Below are positions 11,960-25,700 of a stretch of 64,000 nt of DNA, in pieces. Each line of letters begins with the position of its first letter. Position 1 is the stretch's first letter. The translations under genes and the position numbers were made by a program. The notes below the pieces were generated by a model. It was not told the DNA's origin. It made no database searches and worked only from the letters and a program-made list of their open reading frames with translations. Source of the DNA: Polyodon spathula. Lineage: Eukaryota > Chordata > Actinopteri > Acipenseriformes > Polyodontidae. The stretch is from contig NC_054538.1 of assembly GCF_017654505.1 (NCBI RefSeq), positions 27,119,674 to 27,183,673 of the forward strand. Reading direction: 5' to 3'.

Positions 11960-13845
11960 GGAATTAGAAGATTATATGAATGCATTATGAATTGAAGATT
12001 CATTTAAATGAATTCCTTTCTATTGTATATAAACTAGGATCCTTCTTTTGTTTAAATAGCTAATTGGACTGCTTCCGTTTACAAAAAAAATAAAAATGCC
12101 TGAATTAATATTAACATTTAAATTTCAAGGCCTTTATGTCAAGTGTTACCACTGAACCTTTATCAAGAATGTTGCTGTCACTGGTTAACAACATGATAAT
12201 TCTACACCAGGCCTGCCCCTGAAAAGTGTATGCTTGGTTTTGGGTTTCTAAATAAAATATGGTTTTGGTTTGGTTTGTAAATAATAATTTGTTTAATTTC
12301 TTTAATTGGATGGCAGGGCTTGGAGGTTAGACCTACCTGCTTACCTAAATAAAATGAATGTGCAGCAGGTGGCCAGGTTGAATTGAGCAATTGACAATCA
12401 ATTAACCCTGAGTCGGTGCTTGTAGGAGGAGGACGACAACGACAATGACGACAACGACAACGACCCTCACGACTGCAGTTAAACTAGGACCAGAGGTAGG
12501 GATTCATTTAGGAGATTTATTAATCATACCCAAGTTTATTTTAGTTAATGTATGGAGAAGGTTCCTGAAGCAGGACCTCCCTTTCAGCGGGAGTAGCACT
12601 TGCCCGCCTTATATTTCCTAGTTTTTTTTTTGCAGTGTTTTGTTTTGCATTTTTGTCATTCATGTATTGTATTGTAAATATTCTCCTGCACTAGGGCTGC
12701 CATTTCTGGCCACCAACCACTGCAACTGCCTGCAATACTTGTAGGTAATAAAACCTGGATGCCTGAGCGGCATTTCAAATACAAACGCTCTGTGTCTCTC
12801 ACGTTCTCTCAGCGCTTACCCACTTCGTAACAGTACACCAGTGTTACAACCAGCAATAGAATGCGGGCAGATTACAACTTCTAACAGCTCTAGTAAGAAG
12901 CCTGTATCAGTGACTTCAATGGCCTATTGCTGTTAAGTTATTCCAAACAGCTGGCATTTCCAAAGGGAAGACTGCAGTGCTGTGCCAGCTCTGTGTGACA
13001 GACCACTCAGCAGCAGTTCAGTCACAAGCTTTAACTGCAGTGTGGCTCGCAATCTAAATCACTTGCTGGGGTTATTTGTCAGGCTGCAGTTTCTTACACA
13101 AAGATCTGTTTCACTGAAAGTGATTTTCTATTTCCTGGTCAAAATAACTCTTATTGACAGTAAAAGATATCTATATGTTTACATGAATTGTACAGATTTA
13201 CAAGCAACAAGATTTAGATAAAGAAACCCAGCATTTTCTATGCCTTATTCCCATTGTTCTCCTTTATACAACTGCAAAAAAATCATTACATTTCAGGGTT
13301 TAAACTTTTAGTATAACCTTTGAAAGCAATGTAAACAGATATTGATGAATAATTAACTCAGTGTTTTTATTTGTTATTACTTGAACTGATGACTTTCTAG
13401 ATTAAACCCCCACCCCCTGCCCCCCACTGTATACAGCTAGCTGGTTTGTTTTATCCCATAGGGTTGCAAAATCAAACTTCCAGAATATATGATCATTAAA
13501 GAACACTTTTCAGCTTGTTATGCCTGCTCCATAAACACCTTTTACACAAGGCTTATCAGTCCAAAGTCACACCAGTCTGTAATTTCTAATGACCTTGTAT
13601 CTTATTTAGTTTGTAAATTGATGCGTACCACATGTTTTCTTGTTACTGTACCAGTAGATTTTTTAAGTTGGTGCTAACAACAGTTGACAATTTAATTTTC
13701 AAGCGCTCCTTGTTACACACCTGCAAAAGTTTTTCACAACTGGAAATGAAGGCTGGAATGGTTTAAATTGTTTAAACACATTTGTATTTTACTAAACGTT
13801 TAACTGGAAATGTGCTCTTTTATGAAGATTTTGCCTGTCGAATTC
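11960..13845. other. No gene; LTR-like sequence at about 12140-12832
   Basis: 12140-12832 begins TGTTACCAC and ends CTTCGTAACA, with aataaaacctgg at 12749 followed by a CT-rich stretch, which resembles an LTR with polyadenylation signal and U5; the flanking 5-mers do not match, so this is unproven. A short acgaca-type tandem repeat is at 12432-12472. Confidence 0.4.
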
Positions 13846-13849
13846 TACG

Positions 13850-14250
13850 GCACCTCTCTCATTGTGAAAAGGAGGTAGGTAAGAAACAATGCCCAATGAT
13901 TTTGCTCTTGTGTTACAAATCGTCTCAGCATGTGCTTCATGGTCTGATTAAAGCGTTCCAACAAACCGTCCATCTGTGGATGATAGATAGACATCCTGAT
14001 GTGACAGATTTGTTATATTTTATATACCTGCTGTAACGTTAGACAAAAGGTGGTTCAGTCAAGATCTCCTTGGGGATTCCTACTCTAGCCATAATCTGTA
14101 CTAACTCGGTGGCTATTGCAGTGGCACTAGTGGATCTCAATGGAACTGCCTCATCGCATTGCATAATCTACCACTACTAATATATGCGGATACTCGGAGT
14201 CAGAAGGTAACAAAGGGACGACTATGTCCATTGCGATGCATTCAAAAGAA
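13850..14250 (-). pseudogene. Ty3/gypsy-type integrase remnant
   Basis: Minus strand reads MDIVVPLLPSDSEYPHILVV then VDY near 14232-14160, and after frameshifts IPKEILT-like and HPQMDGLLERFNQTMKHML (about 13985-13915). These are the catalytic-core and HPQTDG motifs of Ty3/gypsy LTR-retrotransposon integrases. Several stops and frameshifts; no LTR, protease or reverse transcriptase seen beside it, so it is an isolated fragment. Confidence 0.82.
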
Positions 14251-15249
14251 AACTACTGGAAACAGTAGCTATTTTTGTGGATCCTTTTTGTGGCAGCATA
14301 TACTTTGAGGGCAGGGAAGGGTAAAAAAAAGTATTCAAAAAGAGTATCTCCGAATCCCGGATTAACTTTTGCCCCTACTAGCAACTCGATATATGTCTTT
14401 TTATAGGTCCTGGAAATGAGACAGCGACCTATTTAAAGTTTTAATTATTTTACCAGAAAAAATCTATTGAGTCTCACAACTCATTTTAAAGGAGGTCCTG
14501 GGGAACCACAGAAGCCTATAAAGCCAAGGTAAAAATACAGATCAATTACAAAGAAAACCGAATTACAAAAAGAAACATGTGTTCTTCCAATATCTGTAAC
14601 GTTGCTCACAAATTAAAATAGAAGAAGCAGTGGCAATGACACAGAAGCTAATCTGAGCCAATTGAACATGTATAGTGGTGATCCAATCTGGAAATATAAG
14701 CTTAAATCAGAAATGCTAAAAGAAACTTAAATTGAACTACAAATGTTTCAACTTTTCAAGACATTGAAAAAGACTTCTTGACAAAACATTTGTCACTGAA
14801 TTGAAGTTTATTTTGCTATTTCTTCATTAAGCATTATTGAGTGTTTATTAGTTATGGAAGAAACTTAAATCAACATTGTCTGCATTTTTCATTACCTGTT
14901 TCTGGTATGACGATATTGAGCAGCAAGCAGATGACAGCCAATGGTCTAGTGATGATGGGGATGGCCCCCTAAACGCCAGCTGTCTTCCTATTGATGACAT
15001 CATCGCTGTGTTTCCAGGGGAGAGCTCCTGGCTCACAGCCCTTTGGGATCACCTGATTGTTTCTAGGGTTTCAGAGCTAACTTATCCTCAGGTTTCAGCT
15101 CCACTGCCATACTTCTGAAGAACTCGTACTACTTTCCTCTAAAGTGGCTATTACTCCAAAAGTAGGCAGCTGGTTTTTCATAGTTAATGAATCAACTTTC
15201 TAATTCTGCTTTATAACTGACTCCAATCATTAATTTTTAACAATTATTT
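14250..15249. other. No gene recognised
   Basis: An 80-codon frame at 14876-15118 (plus), rich in Asp/Ser, has no recognisable domain. It may be part of a mobile element because the neighbouring sequence is, but nothing supports this directly. Confidence 0.35.
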
Positions 15250-15600
15250 GTATTAATTTTCCAATTTTCTCCCGTTTTTTTTTTTTGAATGTTCAATTAT
15301 TATTCAACCTGCTCACCGCTGCAACCTCCAAACTATCTCGGGAGAGACGAATATAAGCACTTGCGTCCTCTGAAACGAGTGCCATCAGCCGTCCGCATTT
15401 TTTCACTCAGCAAGCCTGTCATGCAGCCATATCCAGCACTTGCAGTGTCTGAAGAGCACGCAGTTCTGAATTGCATACAGGCCAGCCCGCAGACGCCCAG
15501 CCAGCCACAAGGGTCGCTGGTGTGTGGTGAGCCAATGACTCCCGAGCTGACCTAACCCCTCCCCTGCCCAGGCAGCGCTTTGCCAATTGTGCGAATGAAC
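15250..15600 (+). repeat. SINE-like interspersed repeat, copy 1
   Basis: Order of blocks ccaattttctccc, ctcaccgctgcaacc, ctcgggagagacga, gcgtcctctgaaacg, ggccagcccgcagac and cagcgctttgccaattgtgc. The same block order, diverged, occurs at 28425-28805. Its GC content is well above the surroundings. I recall this family as abundant in non-teleost ray-finned fishes; its class was not proven. Confidence 0.65.
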
Positions 15601-16324
15601 AATGAAGATCAAGGGTGTCATTTGCAAAACGTATGAATCATGTTAAGGACAACCCATTTAGAAATGTATGGTTGGTGTGATGTTCTTTTCCCAGCCGTGC
15701 TCACTCACAAGGTCAGGGTGTGTTTCTTGTATTCTTGGATTCAGAGCTGTCATACCTCAAACTAGGGTGTGCCCCAATTAAACTCCAGACCACATACAAT
15801 ATACAGTTCTGTAGAAGCACATAACCATGTGGCTTTAGGATGAAACTGCATCAGTGCTACCAGTAGAAACAGCATGGAGTCCAGCAACAAAATAAACTGC
15901 TAAACTGATACCAAGTTTAATTTCATGGGACGTCAGTACTCCTCTTAATAGGGCCGAAAATCAAGTGTCTCCCAGCAGTTCGAAACTTGCTTTCACCAAC
16001 AGTGTTAACCCGATACTTATACCGACATTTTTTTCTGCCACAAAATCAAAACACTTTTCTGAAGGTTTCCGACAGTCAGAATGGGTGTAATTAACATAAA
16101 AATTGTCGGAAACACTGTTCTGTATTTAAATGGGAAACCTGTATGTAAATGACGTGAATGACAGGTTTTACATCATCAGCAGTTCTGAAAATGGCAGATC
16201 CTGATGAACAGGCAAATCCTTCAGCAAGAAGTGCCAGAGTGAGGCATCCTGCGATAAAAATAAACATTTACTCAAAGCAAGAAGAATGATGTGATCAAAT
16301 GAATAAATGTAATTCCAAAATGCT

Positions 16325-16326
<2 letters not shown>

Positions 16327-16383
<57 letters not shown>
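16327..16383. repeat. (TAA)n microsatellite
   Basis: About 19 uninterrupted TAA units, within the 3' flank of HNRNPLL. Confidence 0.97.
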
Positions 16384-16385
<2 letters not shown>

Positions 16386-18228
16386 CCTTTTCAGTCATTT
16401 CATTAAAATAAAAGTGAATCTGAATATTTCCGATTAATGTGGAATTAATCACTTAACTTACTCAAACTGGCTAGTAGGCCTATTGTTTATGTTTTGGTAA
16501 ACCTGCAATAATAAACAATAATCTCACAAAAATAATGAAATCAAAAATATTTTGACAATGTGGGTAAAATATCACTTTTATCTTTATTGTATTTTTTTCA
16601 CGCTACTCCCAGCAGGTAAAAGTCTACAGCAAATTGCTTCAGTAGCTGTGATCGATGCTAGTTTTATTACAGTTCATACAACTAAGTAAGCTTGCTTTAT
16701 TTTACCATCTAGGACTGATAATCATTAACATGAAACAGACACACTATAATGAGGACATAAAAAACGATACTAACATTAACCATGCTAACCTTAGACTGCG
16801 ATATTAGGCTATAGCAAATTAAGTAATTAATTAATTAATTAATTTAATTAATTTCTCCTGCTCCATAACATAACATCTTTTGTACTAAATGAGCTACTTT
16901 ACCCGAAAATCCTACAATCTGTTTTAACTGCGTGTTGCGGATAAACAAGCTATACAATACAGCTACTCATTTTGTTGTTTGTTCTTTATCATAACAGTGA
17001 TGTTATGTTTCTCTTATGCAGTAAGATAGTTACTGTATTATGAAATTTCATGTTACATTGCTAGGTTCTTAAAAAAAAAAAGAAAAAAAGATAAATAAAT
17101 ATAAAATACAATCAAGCATTAAAAGGTAAATTGTCAACTGTATTATTTTTCTCCAGTTAACAAGTCGACAGGGTGTTATTGACAATTTCACACAGGCTGT
17201 ATCAAAATTGACATTAATGCAATGGATGCTGACGCCTCTCCACCTTCCTGAAAGTAAGCTTACAGCATTGAACCTGTTTAGGGCAATCTGAAACAGGTGG
17301 AACTCTTTTAGATGGAAAAGACTCATCAACCCTTTTGATTTTTGCACGGGGGTATGCTAATTAGGTACCTGCTTCATTTGTCTAACATTCCCTGAACTGT
17401 TCAGATGCTTTCTGGCCATTTCTGATGTTGGGACAGATCACAGTCGGAAAGCTACAATTCCAAAAAATCCCTCTCTGGCTGTCAGAAACGCTTTGATTTC
17501 CAGGGGCTAATGAGTCATTTGATCCTGCAAAAGCACAGTTCATTTGATCTCTCAAACGACTTCATCTTGATGTTTCTGAAGCACAACTTCTGCGTGCTTC
17601 AAGTTATACATTAAAAAGCCACACATTTGGGACACAGATAAAAAATAAATAAATAAAATACCCTAAATTGCCTGGCAAATGTTTTTAATCATGCTCACAG
17701 TGAGAACTCCATACATGGTAACATTGAAACAGTGCAGCCAAAACACTGAGAACTACGTCAACCGGGAACATGTATGTGTAAACAAAACAGTGTACAAATA
17801 TAGTGTCTAAATCAGATCAAAACTAGTTTTCTTTCTTTTTTTAGACACCAAGTTTTAAATTAGACCCGCCCCCCCAACATTACACACACCTGTATATTAC
17901 AAAGCAGCCTAATTGTAACACTTATAAAGGTGTTGTTATTTTAAGTGCAAGCTTACATATGGGATTTAGGCAACCATTCTGTTAAATTAAGATTTTAATG
18001 TTATAATACAGTGCTGACTATAATCAATGACATCGATTCAAACTGACATCCGGGAATCATTTCTATGTGGTCTTCTATGAAATGATAACAACTGAACCAT
18101 ACAACAGCAACAGTTCTTTTTAAAAAATGGCTGAACAGACTTAACCTGCATGGTCACTTCATTAAAACTGGTGGCCATTCTCAATCAACATTCCTAATGT
18201 CTTTTGTGCAGCAGATTACACCAACAAG

Positions 18229-18262
18229 AGTTTATTTATTTATTTATTTATTTATTTATTTG
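18229..18262. repeat. (TTTA)n microsatellite in HNRNPLL 3' UTR
   Basis: About eight TTTA units; on the gene strand they read TAAATAAA, containing overlapping AATAAA hexamers about 220-250 nt after the stop codon. Confidence 0.95.
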
Positions 18263-18480
18263 TTTGTTTTCTATTTTTTTAAAGAGAATATGATCAGTTC
18301 AGTGTTTTGTACTTCTTACAGATTTTCTTTATCATCCTCCTTCCTGGTTAAGATACACTTTCCATGTGAATGAAGGTGAGAAAGGGCAACTTTATCTCAT
18401 CTCTTCCCATTCAACGTCAGGGTGGCTGCTGGCTCTCCAGCAATAGTTCCACAAGCATCTCCTGCTGTGGGCACCTTGTC

Positions 18481-18536
18481 TTATAGATGAGAAGATGTAG
18501 AGAAACAGAGTTTCAACGTGTATGGATTGGAGCCAT
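18481..18536 (-). CDS. HNRNPLL: HNRNPLL last coding exon L
   Basis: 56 coding bp. Acceptor gactttgcag completes the Asn codon, then [17 protein letters not shown] and TAA at 18483-18481. The 3' UTR continues to lower coordinates; its end cannot be fixed by eye. A TTTA microsatellite (18229-18262) reads AATAAA repeatedly on the gene strand and could act as, or hide, a polyadenylation signal. Confidence 0.94.
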
Positions 18537-19708
18537 CTGCAAAGTCAAAAGCAATTGCACATGTTTAAATCTCAAAGTGTAAAAAGATTTAATTTGCAAA
18601 AATGTTCAGAAAAAAACAACCATTATGCACATAACACACAGTGTACTCACCCAGGCAACAAGTTCATGCCCTCCATTTTAGGGCTATCACACTTGTGCAT
18701 TGCCGATGCTCTGACAGAAAGGCAATGTACAGTACTTGAATGTATCCCAGAAAAGTAACTTAATTCAGGTTTAAATTTCTGCATGAATTTGCACCTTTAA
18801 CAAAATAGAAACCTCCCTCTGAAGGCACAGGGCTTACCTAATGCAATTCCTCTTCTCTCTAAATTAATTTCATGTCACTTTTCAAATCAATTCACATGTG
18901 CTGGTTCTGCTCTGTGTCGTTGATTAGGTTTGTGGTAACTAACTCAGCATTTCACATTTTAAAACTCAATTATAATCGTTTCTGTAACAGTACGATTTAT
19001 TGCTAGTAGTTGTTATTATATATTTTTTCAACAATGTGCATTTTATTTTTCAATTTTATATCTTGCCCCATGGGGCTTCATGTTATACTAAACTTTTGTG
19101 GTCTCATAGCAAAATCTTTTGAAAAATAAGTATTCACTTCAACAATGCAAAGCAGACCAGTGTTTCCTGAGGTAAGGCAACAGGGGTTAAATAAGAACTG
19201 TGCAGACAAAAAGATTAAGCCAAATGGTAAATAAAGATTTTACACCTGCAAGCCTCTCTGCTTTTGAGGTGTTGGCGCGTCTTGGAAGGTATTTGTTTTG
19301 GCTCTAAAAAAAGCAAGCTTGTGAAAATGCCTTCTGACAAGATATGCAACTCTAAACTGATGCTGTAGGGTGAAAAGCCGAGAGATGGTAGTCAGACTGT
19401 CTGGTCCTTTTTTGTTCCACAGAAGAGATAATAAACTTGGTTACAAATTATAACTCATTACGGATTTGTTTATACACAGACACATGGCTGTGGAGTATCT
19501 AAAAAACAAGCCTATGAGCTGCATTCCAGCCATTTACCTTGACCTTATAATGCAGGACATTAACATTCTTATGCCAGAGGTTTACAATCTGTTTTCAGAG
19601 GGGTAGCATGAATTTACAGTTTAACAATATTTTATAAGTTGTTAGGTTTTACTATTTAAAAATTAAATTGGTTAAACTGAAATTGTGTTTAATGTATATG
19701 TCTATGTA

Positions 19709-19789
<81 letters not shown>

Positions 19790-22700
19790 GACATATATAT
19801 ATAATTAAGTTTGAATAAATATGCAGTTCAATTAAGGCACAAAGACGTGTTTTTTAATTAACTAAACAGATCCCAAAACCACATGTAGGGTAAAACTTTC
19901 ATAGAACCATTGTGGGACACAGGCAACAGCATAATATATGGCTTCATGTAGGGTAAACCACTTACTTGGTATCCTGATCTGGTAATGATTCAGTACCGTG
20001 AGGACCTCCACAGCATGCGTCTTGGTTTCAAATTCTAACAACCCTGATATCGTTTTGGAAGAAGCTAAAGGAAATTAAACAAGATTTACCATCAGAGTAC
20101 TAATAATAATAACAATAATAATAATAATATAAAAACTGTACTTACGTTTTGCATCAAACACCTTGTACTTTATAAACCCAGGTACATCATGTGTTGCACA
20201 CAACTGGGAACAAAACAAAAACAGCTGGTTAAACATTTCTAAAGAAATCTGTACACTGGGTGAAAGGTTCCCCACAGTTATGTTATGTGGAAAACTTGCA
20301 TGAGTCAGAAAACGAGAGGAGTAGATGCTAGACCATTTTATCACCACTAGATGGTGCTCACTAACACACAGTTTTCTTTGTTTTGTTATTTTTAAAAAAC
20401 ATTTTTTACAGAACGTGCCTCATTCTACTTTCAATTGTGTTATCAATTGAATAAGCAATTGTTTCAAAATTCTAAATCTTAAAATTAGCCTTAACTCACT
20501 GCTAGAAAGGCTATAATGATGCTTTAGAAAGACAAGAAACCACCACCACCACTTATAATGTGGAAAAACACTAGATATCATTCTATTAGAAAAGGCACAC
20601 TATAATTTGCAGGGAATTAAAAGAAAACATACAATACTTTGGTCAGATGCAATTAAACAGATACTGATATGCTATATTGGTATTATTTTAATTTGAAATT
20701 GTATTGTAAGGAGTTCAGAGTTTTCAATGTAGAGGATTCAACTTTATTGTAGGGATTTACGGTATCTACTGGTTATGTATTAAAAAATTAATACAATTAT
20801 ATTCCAAAAAAAAATATCTAAATCTCTTTGGAGCTCTCAAGGCTACACTGTCCTCTTATGTTGCATAAGTTTTGCCTAACTCTGAATGTCGGGTTAACGT
20901 CATTAGCACTAATGTGACATGGAGGCTCACCCCAAAAAACGTACACACGAAGCCTCACCTGCTGCAGCTCCTCCTCTGTGACACATGGGGGCACGTTGTA
21001 GAAGTGCAGGACGCAGGAGGGGGGCTGGATGATGTTCTTGGAAGCTTGACCGGCGCTGGTAAATCGATTGTTCCTGGTCATGGCAAAGTCCTTGTAACTG
21101 CTTGTGCCGTCCTCCAGCTCAAACACCTGGCTTGGTATAACTGCATGCTGCTTTGACACACTTTGAAAAACAATCAGAAATAAACTTAGAATCAGAGGGA
21201 TTATGAAGCATACCAGCAAAGAAAACTTGAACATACTGTCTCCTAGTACAACAATGCGGGGGGGTAAACACATCTTATCTGCTAGATGATGTAAAAAAAA
21301 ATTAATAAAAAAAAGTCACTTCAATTGCTGAATTGTTTTTTTTTTTTATCCCTTGCTATAGCCAATAAAAAAAACTGAACAAGTAACTCTGAAAACTAAC
21401 ATCTCTATGCAAAAAAAAACATATTTAATCAAAAATCTAAAACACAAAGGACTACACATTAATTAATATACTAATCACGATAAACAAAGTGTTCCGTATA
21501 AATAGGATTCCAAACCCAAACCTGTTATTTATTAAATTATTTAATGGAATAAACCACAATGGCATATTGGAAGGGTAACTACTCCTTACATGCCACTCTC
21601 CCATCAGTGATATGTGTTTGCATGGTGACTACAGACACAGTAGGACACAGAAAGGTGATTGTAGGTGTTATTTTGTCTATGCATCTGAACTTTTAAAATT
21701 AGTATATCCCATTAACCATTACTGAAGAGCTCTTTGTGTTGCTTTTAAGATGAGCACAACAGTCTGCAAAAAAAAAAACCCTGCAATCTGCAGCATGCTC
21801 TGTGCATGTTAAAACCCTACAATCTGCAGCATGCTCTGTGCATATTAAAACCTGCAATCTGCAGCATGCTCTGTGCATATTAAAACCCTACAATCTGCAG
21901 CATGCTCTGTGCATATTAAAACCCTGCAAACTGCAGCATGCTCTGTGCATATAAAAACCCTGCAATCTGCAGCATGCTCTGTGCATATAAAAACCCTGCA
22001 ATCTGCAGCATGCTCTGTGCATATTAAAACCCTGCAAACTGCAGCATGCTCTGTGCATATTAAAACCCTGCAATCTGCAGCATGCTCTGTGCATATTAAA
22101 ACCCTGCAATCTGCAGCATGCTCTGTGCATATTAAAACCCTGCAATCTGCAGCATGCTCTGTGCATATTGCAAAATCTTACCAGACATTGAGTCTCTTTC
22201 CAAACACCTTGATGCTATTGAGATGCGTGATGGCTCGGTCCACGGCATACTCGTCGCCCATTTCCACCAGTGCTGTACCGGGCACACTTTTCATAAACTT
22301 GACCTGGAATGAGAGAAATTACTGTTGAAGCGATCCACTTAAGAAACATGTTGGGCTAGATTCTCAAAAAAAATCATAATTATTTATTTTAGTTTTTTTT
22401 TAAATCGTCTAATCACAGTTAATAGTAAATCAGCACATCACCATTTCCGCTTAAACTTTCATTCTGTGTCCCGTAAACAAATATAAATCAGAAAAAAAAT
22501 GAGGGAGCACGAAGAATCATTTAAAAAATCAAGTTCAAATCCACGATATCAAATCCGAGACCCATAGAGACTTCGGAAACATATATCAAGACAATTCAAA
22601 ACACAGTTGCATATATTTTTTAAATGGTAATTCCTTTTTTGGATGTTTCGGGTGTTGACTATTAGCTAATAGTAACGTATTTCAATCTGTAGGTTTTCTA

Positions 22701-25700
22701 TAAGGAACAATTTTTAAGAATGGAGAAACTTTTATAAAGCGAGAGATCTAAATAATGTACTTGCTCTCCAATAATCAACATTCGAAACATCTAAAAACGA
22801 ATCTTCCTGTTGGACAGTTCCTCCGGATTAAGAGGATTTGTACTTCAAACGCTGATTAACATGCTGGCATTTTGGCAGAACGTTTTATGGCAAGGGGTTA
22901 TACACGACAGATAGTCCAGCCAGCATGGGATAGGGCAGATTCTACAAACAGGGATGACTTATTACAACAAAAATGTAAGAACAAATCAGAATCTCCCTTA
23001 ATCTATTCAACTAAATTTTCAGTTGGAGCTATGGAAATTAAAAACATAATATAGTTTCAAATGATACTCAAATCTATAAGGTTTAAAAAACAAAACAAAA
23101 CAAAAAAACATTGTCAATTTTAAGCGAGGGCAAAACATTAAGGATAAAGTAGTACATACTATGCATACTGTAGAAAAGGAATTAGAGTTGTCTTTTACAT
23201 TGCATCCTCCCCCAGCTGGTAACTACAGATATGGGAGGTGTGCTCAATGTAATAATACACAGAAAATAGATTATTTTCGTCACCCATACACAGGAAAGAA
23301 ATGCCCCATTCATCAATTTATCAATTGTAGTACCACCCATGTAATCTATATTCTGAAATGTCTGTGCCGTTTAATTTATGTTGGAAAAACAACTCAGCAA
23401 CTCCGCAAGAGAATTTCAGAACTTAAGAGTTCTATCAGAAGGAAAGATCCAAATTATCCTGTAGCTTTACATTTTGCAGAATCTGCCCATCCCTTCTCCT
23501 CATTACAATTTATGGGAATAGAGAAGGTAACTATATACACAAGGGGAGGTAATCTGGATAAATAATTACTAAAAAGAGAGATATATTGGATTTACACTTT
23601 GGAGACTTTGAAACCAAACGTCTTAAATGATGAATTAGATTTTAAACCTTTTTTATATATATATATATAGTTATTTGAAGTATGATGACATTTTTTCGAT
23701 CCTTCTTATAATACTGTTGTTTTGAATTTTCACTTAAAATGTATGCAATCAAATGGATAATTGTTTAATTGTGCAGATCTATTGATTAATTAGAAAATTA
23801 AATGTCTTGACTTCTGTGAATGAAATGTTTTTTAATTGAATTTTGTATTTTCTTTTTTGTATTGACTTGAGCATTTTTGCATTTAGGACACGTAAAAGGA
23901 AAAATAATGTATAAAAGAGAAAAACTGAAGATGTGAGCCAATTTATTTATATTTAATATTCAATTGAGGAGTGTCCCAATTACCATTTAAAAAATTGTAT
24001 AAAATGCAACTGTGTTTTGAATCACCTTAATTGCCTTGATAAAGGCTAAACGCCAGAACATTGATATAATTTTCCGAGGTCTCTATGGGTCTCGGATTTG
24101 ACATCATGGATTATAAATAATATAGAACCTGATTTTATAAATGATTTTTCGTGTTCCCTTATTTTTTTTTCTGATTTAATCACCTAATCAAATTATCAAA
24201 CCAGAAATAAACAACTTAAACATTTATAGTATAGGTTTGTTAACAGTCTCAGTTATTGTTTTATACGGGTAACTTGTGTTTTCTTTGTAAGAAGGAAATG
24301 CACTAATGAAGATTTGGAGTTAGTTGTATGACAATGAGAAATATCTTCCTGCTACAGATGTAAAACATTGTTTTTCTTTTAAAATATAAACAGTATATAT
24401 AAAATGAAACATTTGGATGTTTAAAAAATATTTATTTCAGCATGTTTAAGAAGGGTTTTGTCTGAAACACCCCGAAATAAATAAATTGTACACTGCAGTT
24501 ATACAGTACCTCCTTTTAAACCTATATACTTGGTTTAAAGCGCAACTGGACGTTCCAACACAACAACGACCCAAAGCACACATCAAAATCTACTTCAGAA
24601 TTGCTAAAGAAGAACAGAGTCAAGGTTCTGGTATGGCCAAGTCAAAGTCTTGATCTAAATCCGATTGAGAATCTTTGGTATGAGCTGAAGAAGTCTGTGC
24701 ACAAGAGATTTTGACGATTTTGCGTTGAAGAATGGTAAAAAATCACTAAAGAACCATGCCAAAAACCCATTGACAAATATCCTAATCGTTTAAAAGAGGT
24801 TATTATTGCTAAAGGTGCCTCAACTAGCTATTAATTAAATTTTCCTTTTCAGGGTATCAGTACTTTTGAATTAGCATTTTTTGGGTTTTGCGAAACAAAT
24901 TTCTGAAATAATTAATTGTAGACATCTATTTCTTGTAACTTTTTCCCACAAAAGCAAAGATTTTTCCTATAATTTTGTTTGAGAAATTTCTAGAAATGAT
25001 AAATTAAATTATGGTATGTAAACTTTTGACTACAACTGTACATATTAAACTTAATTGCCTCAATATGGGCAATATACAACATATGTTCCTGTGGCAATGT
25101 TGCCCCGCTGTGTGTATTTCTGTGTTGTACGTTGCGTGTGGTGTGTTAATGTTGGTGTATAGTCATTGGTACACGGGATATAATATGGGTTACGAGCACG
25201 AGTGTTTAAAATGTATATTTGTATTTAGGCACGAGGATTGCACAGCACTTCACTTGCAGGTAAAATGTAATAATATGCGAGCACGGGGAATTGCACTTTA
25301 TTAATTCACATGCAGTTGTACCGAGACTCCAACTGAATGATTGATTAGCAATCGAGTCTCAGTACAGCTGCATAAAAGCAGCATGTTTTCACTCACTCGG
25401 GGTTGTGTGTTTGGTGAGTGGAGAACGGGATTGGAGACGGAGGTAACAGTTAGAATAATAGTTACAATAATACCAGCTCACCGTGTGTCTGTGTAGTCCT
25501 TTTTGTTTGTCTCTTTGTTTTGGCTACGTGTGCCGTGTCCTGTGTTTTGTTTGGCTTTCAACCTTTTATTTTCTGTTTGTTCATTTATTAAATGCTGAGC
25601 ACAACCAAGCGCTCAGCTTCACCAAACACCACGTCTCTCTGTTTATTCCTTGTTGGCTCCTGGTTCTGGTCTGACGTCACCCACTACAGCTGTCTTTGTG

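Larger units (their letters stand above)
15610..18480 (-). other. 3' UTR and downstream flank of HNRNPLL; no other gene seen
   Basis: No coding exon recognised. It holds a (TAA)n microsatellite (16327-16383), a TTAA-rich stretch near 16825-16850, poly-A (17068-17080) and TTTA repeats (18229-18262). The 17340-17620 stretch has little simple sequence and could be conserved 3' UTR; that is only a suggestion. Confidence 0.4.

Noticed and set aside
12140..12832. Complete LTR with target duplication
   Set aside because: TG/CA-type ends look right, but flanking 5-mers (tcaag, gtaca) differ, so it is listed only as LTR-like.
16168..16452. Poly-leucine open frame
   Set aside because: Translation of the (TAA)n microsatellite.
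20872..21156. 94-codon plus-strand frame
   Set aside because: Antisense shadow of HNRNPLL exon I.
21776..22170. CRISPR-like array
   Set aside because: Units are contiguous with no unique spacers; vertebrate DNA; simple minisatellite.
21873..22328. 151-codon and 92-codon open frames in the 36-bp repeat
   Set aside because: The unit length is a multiple of three, so open frames arise automatically on both strands; not genes.
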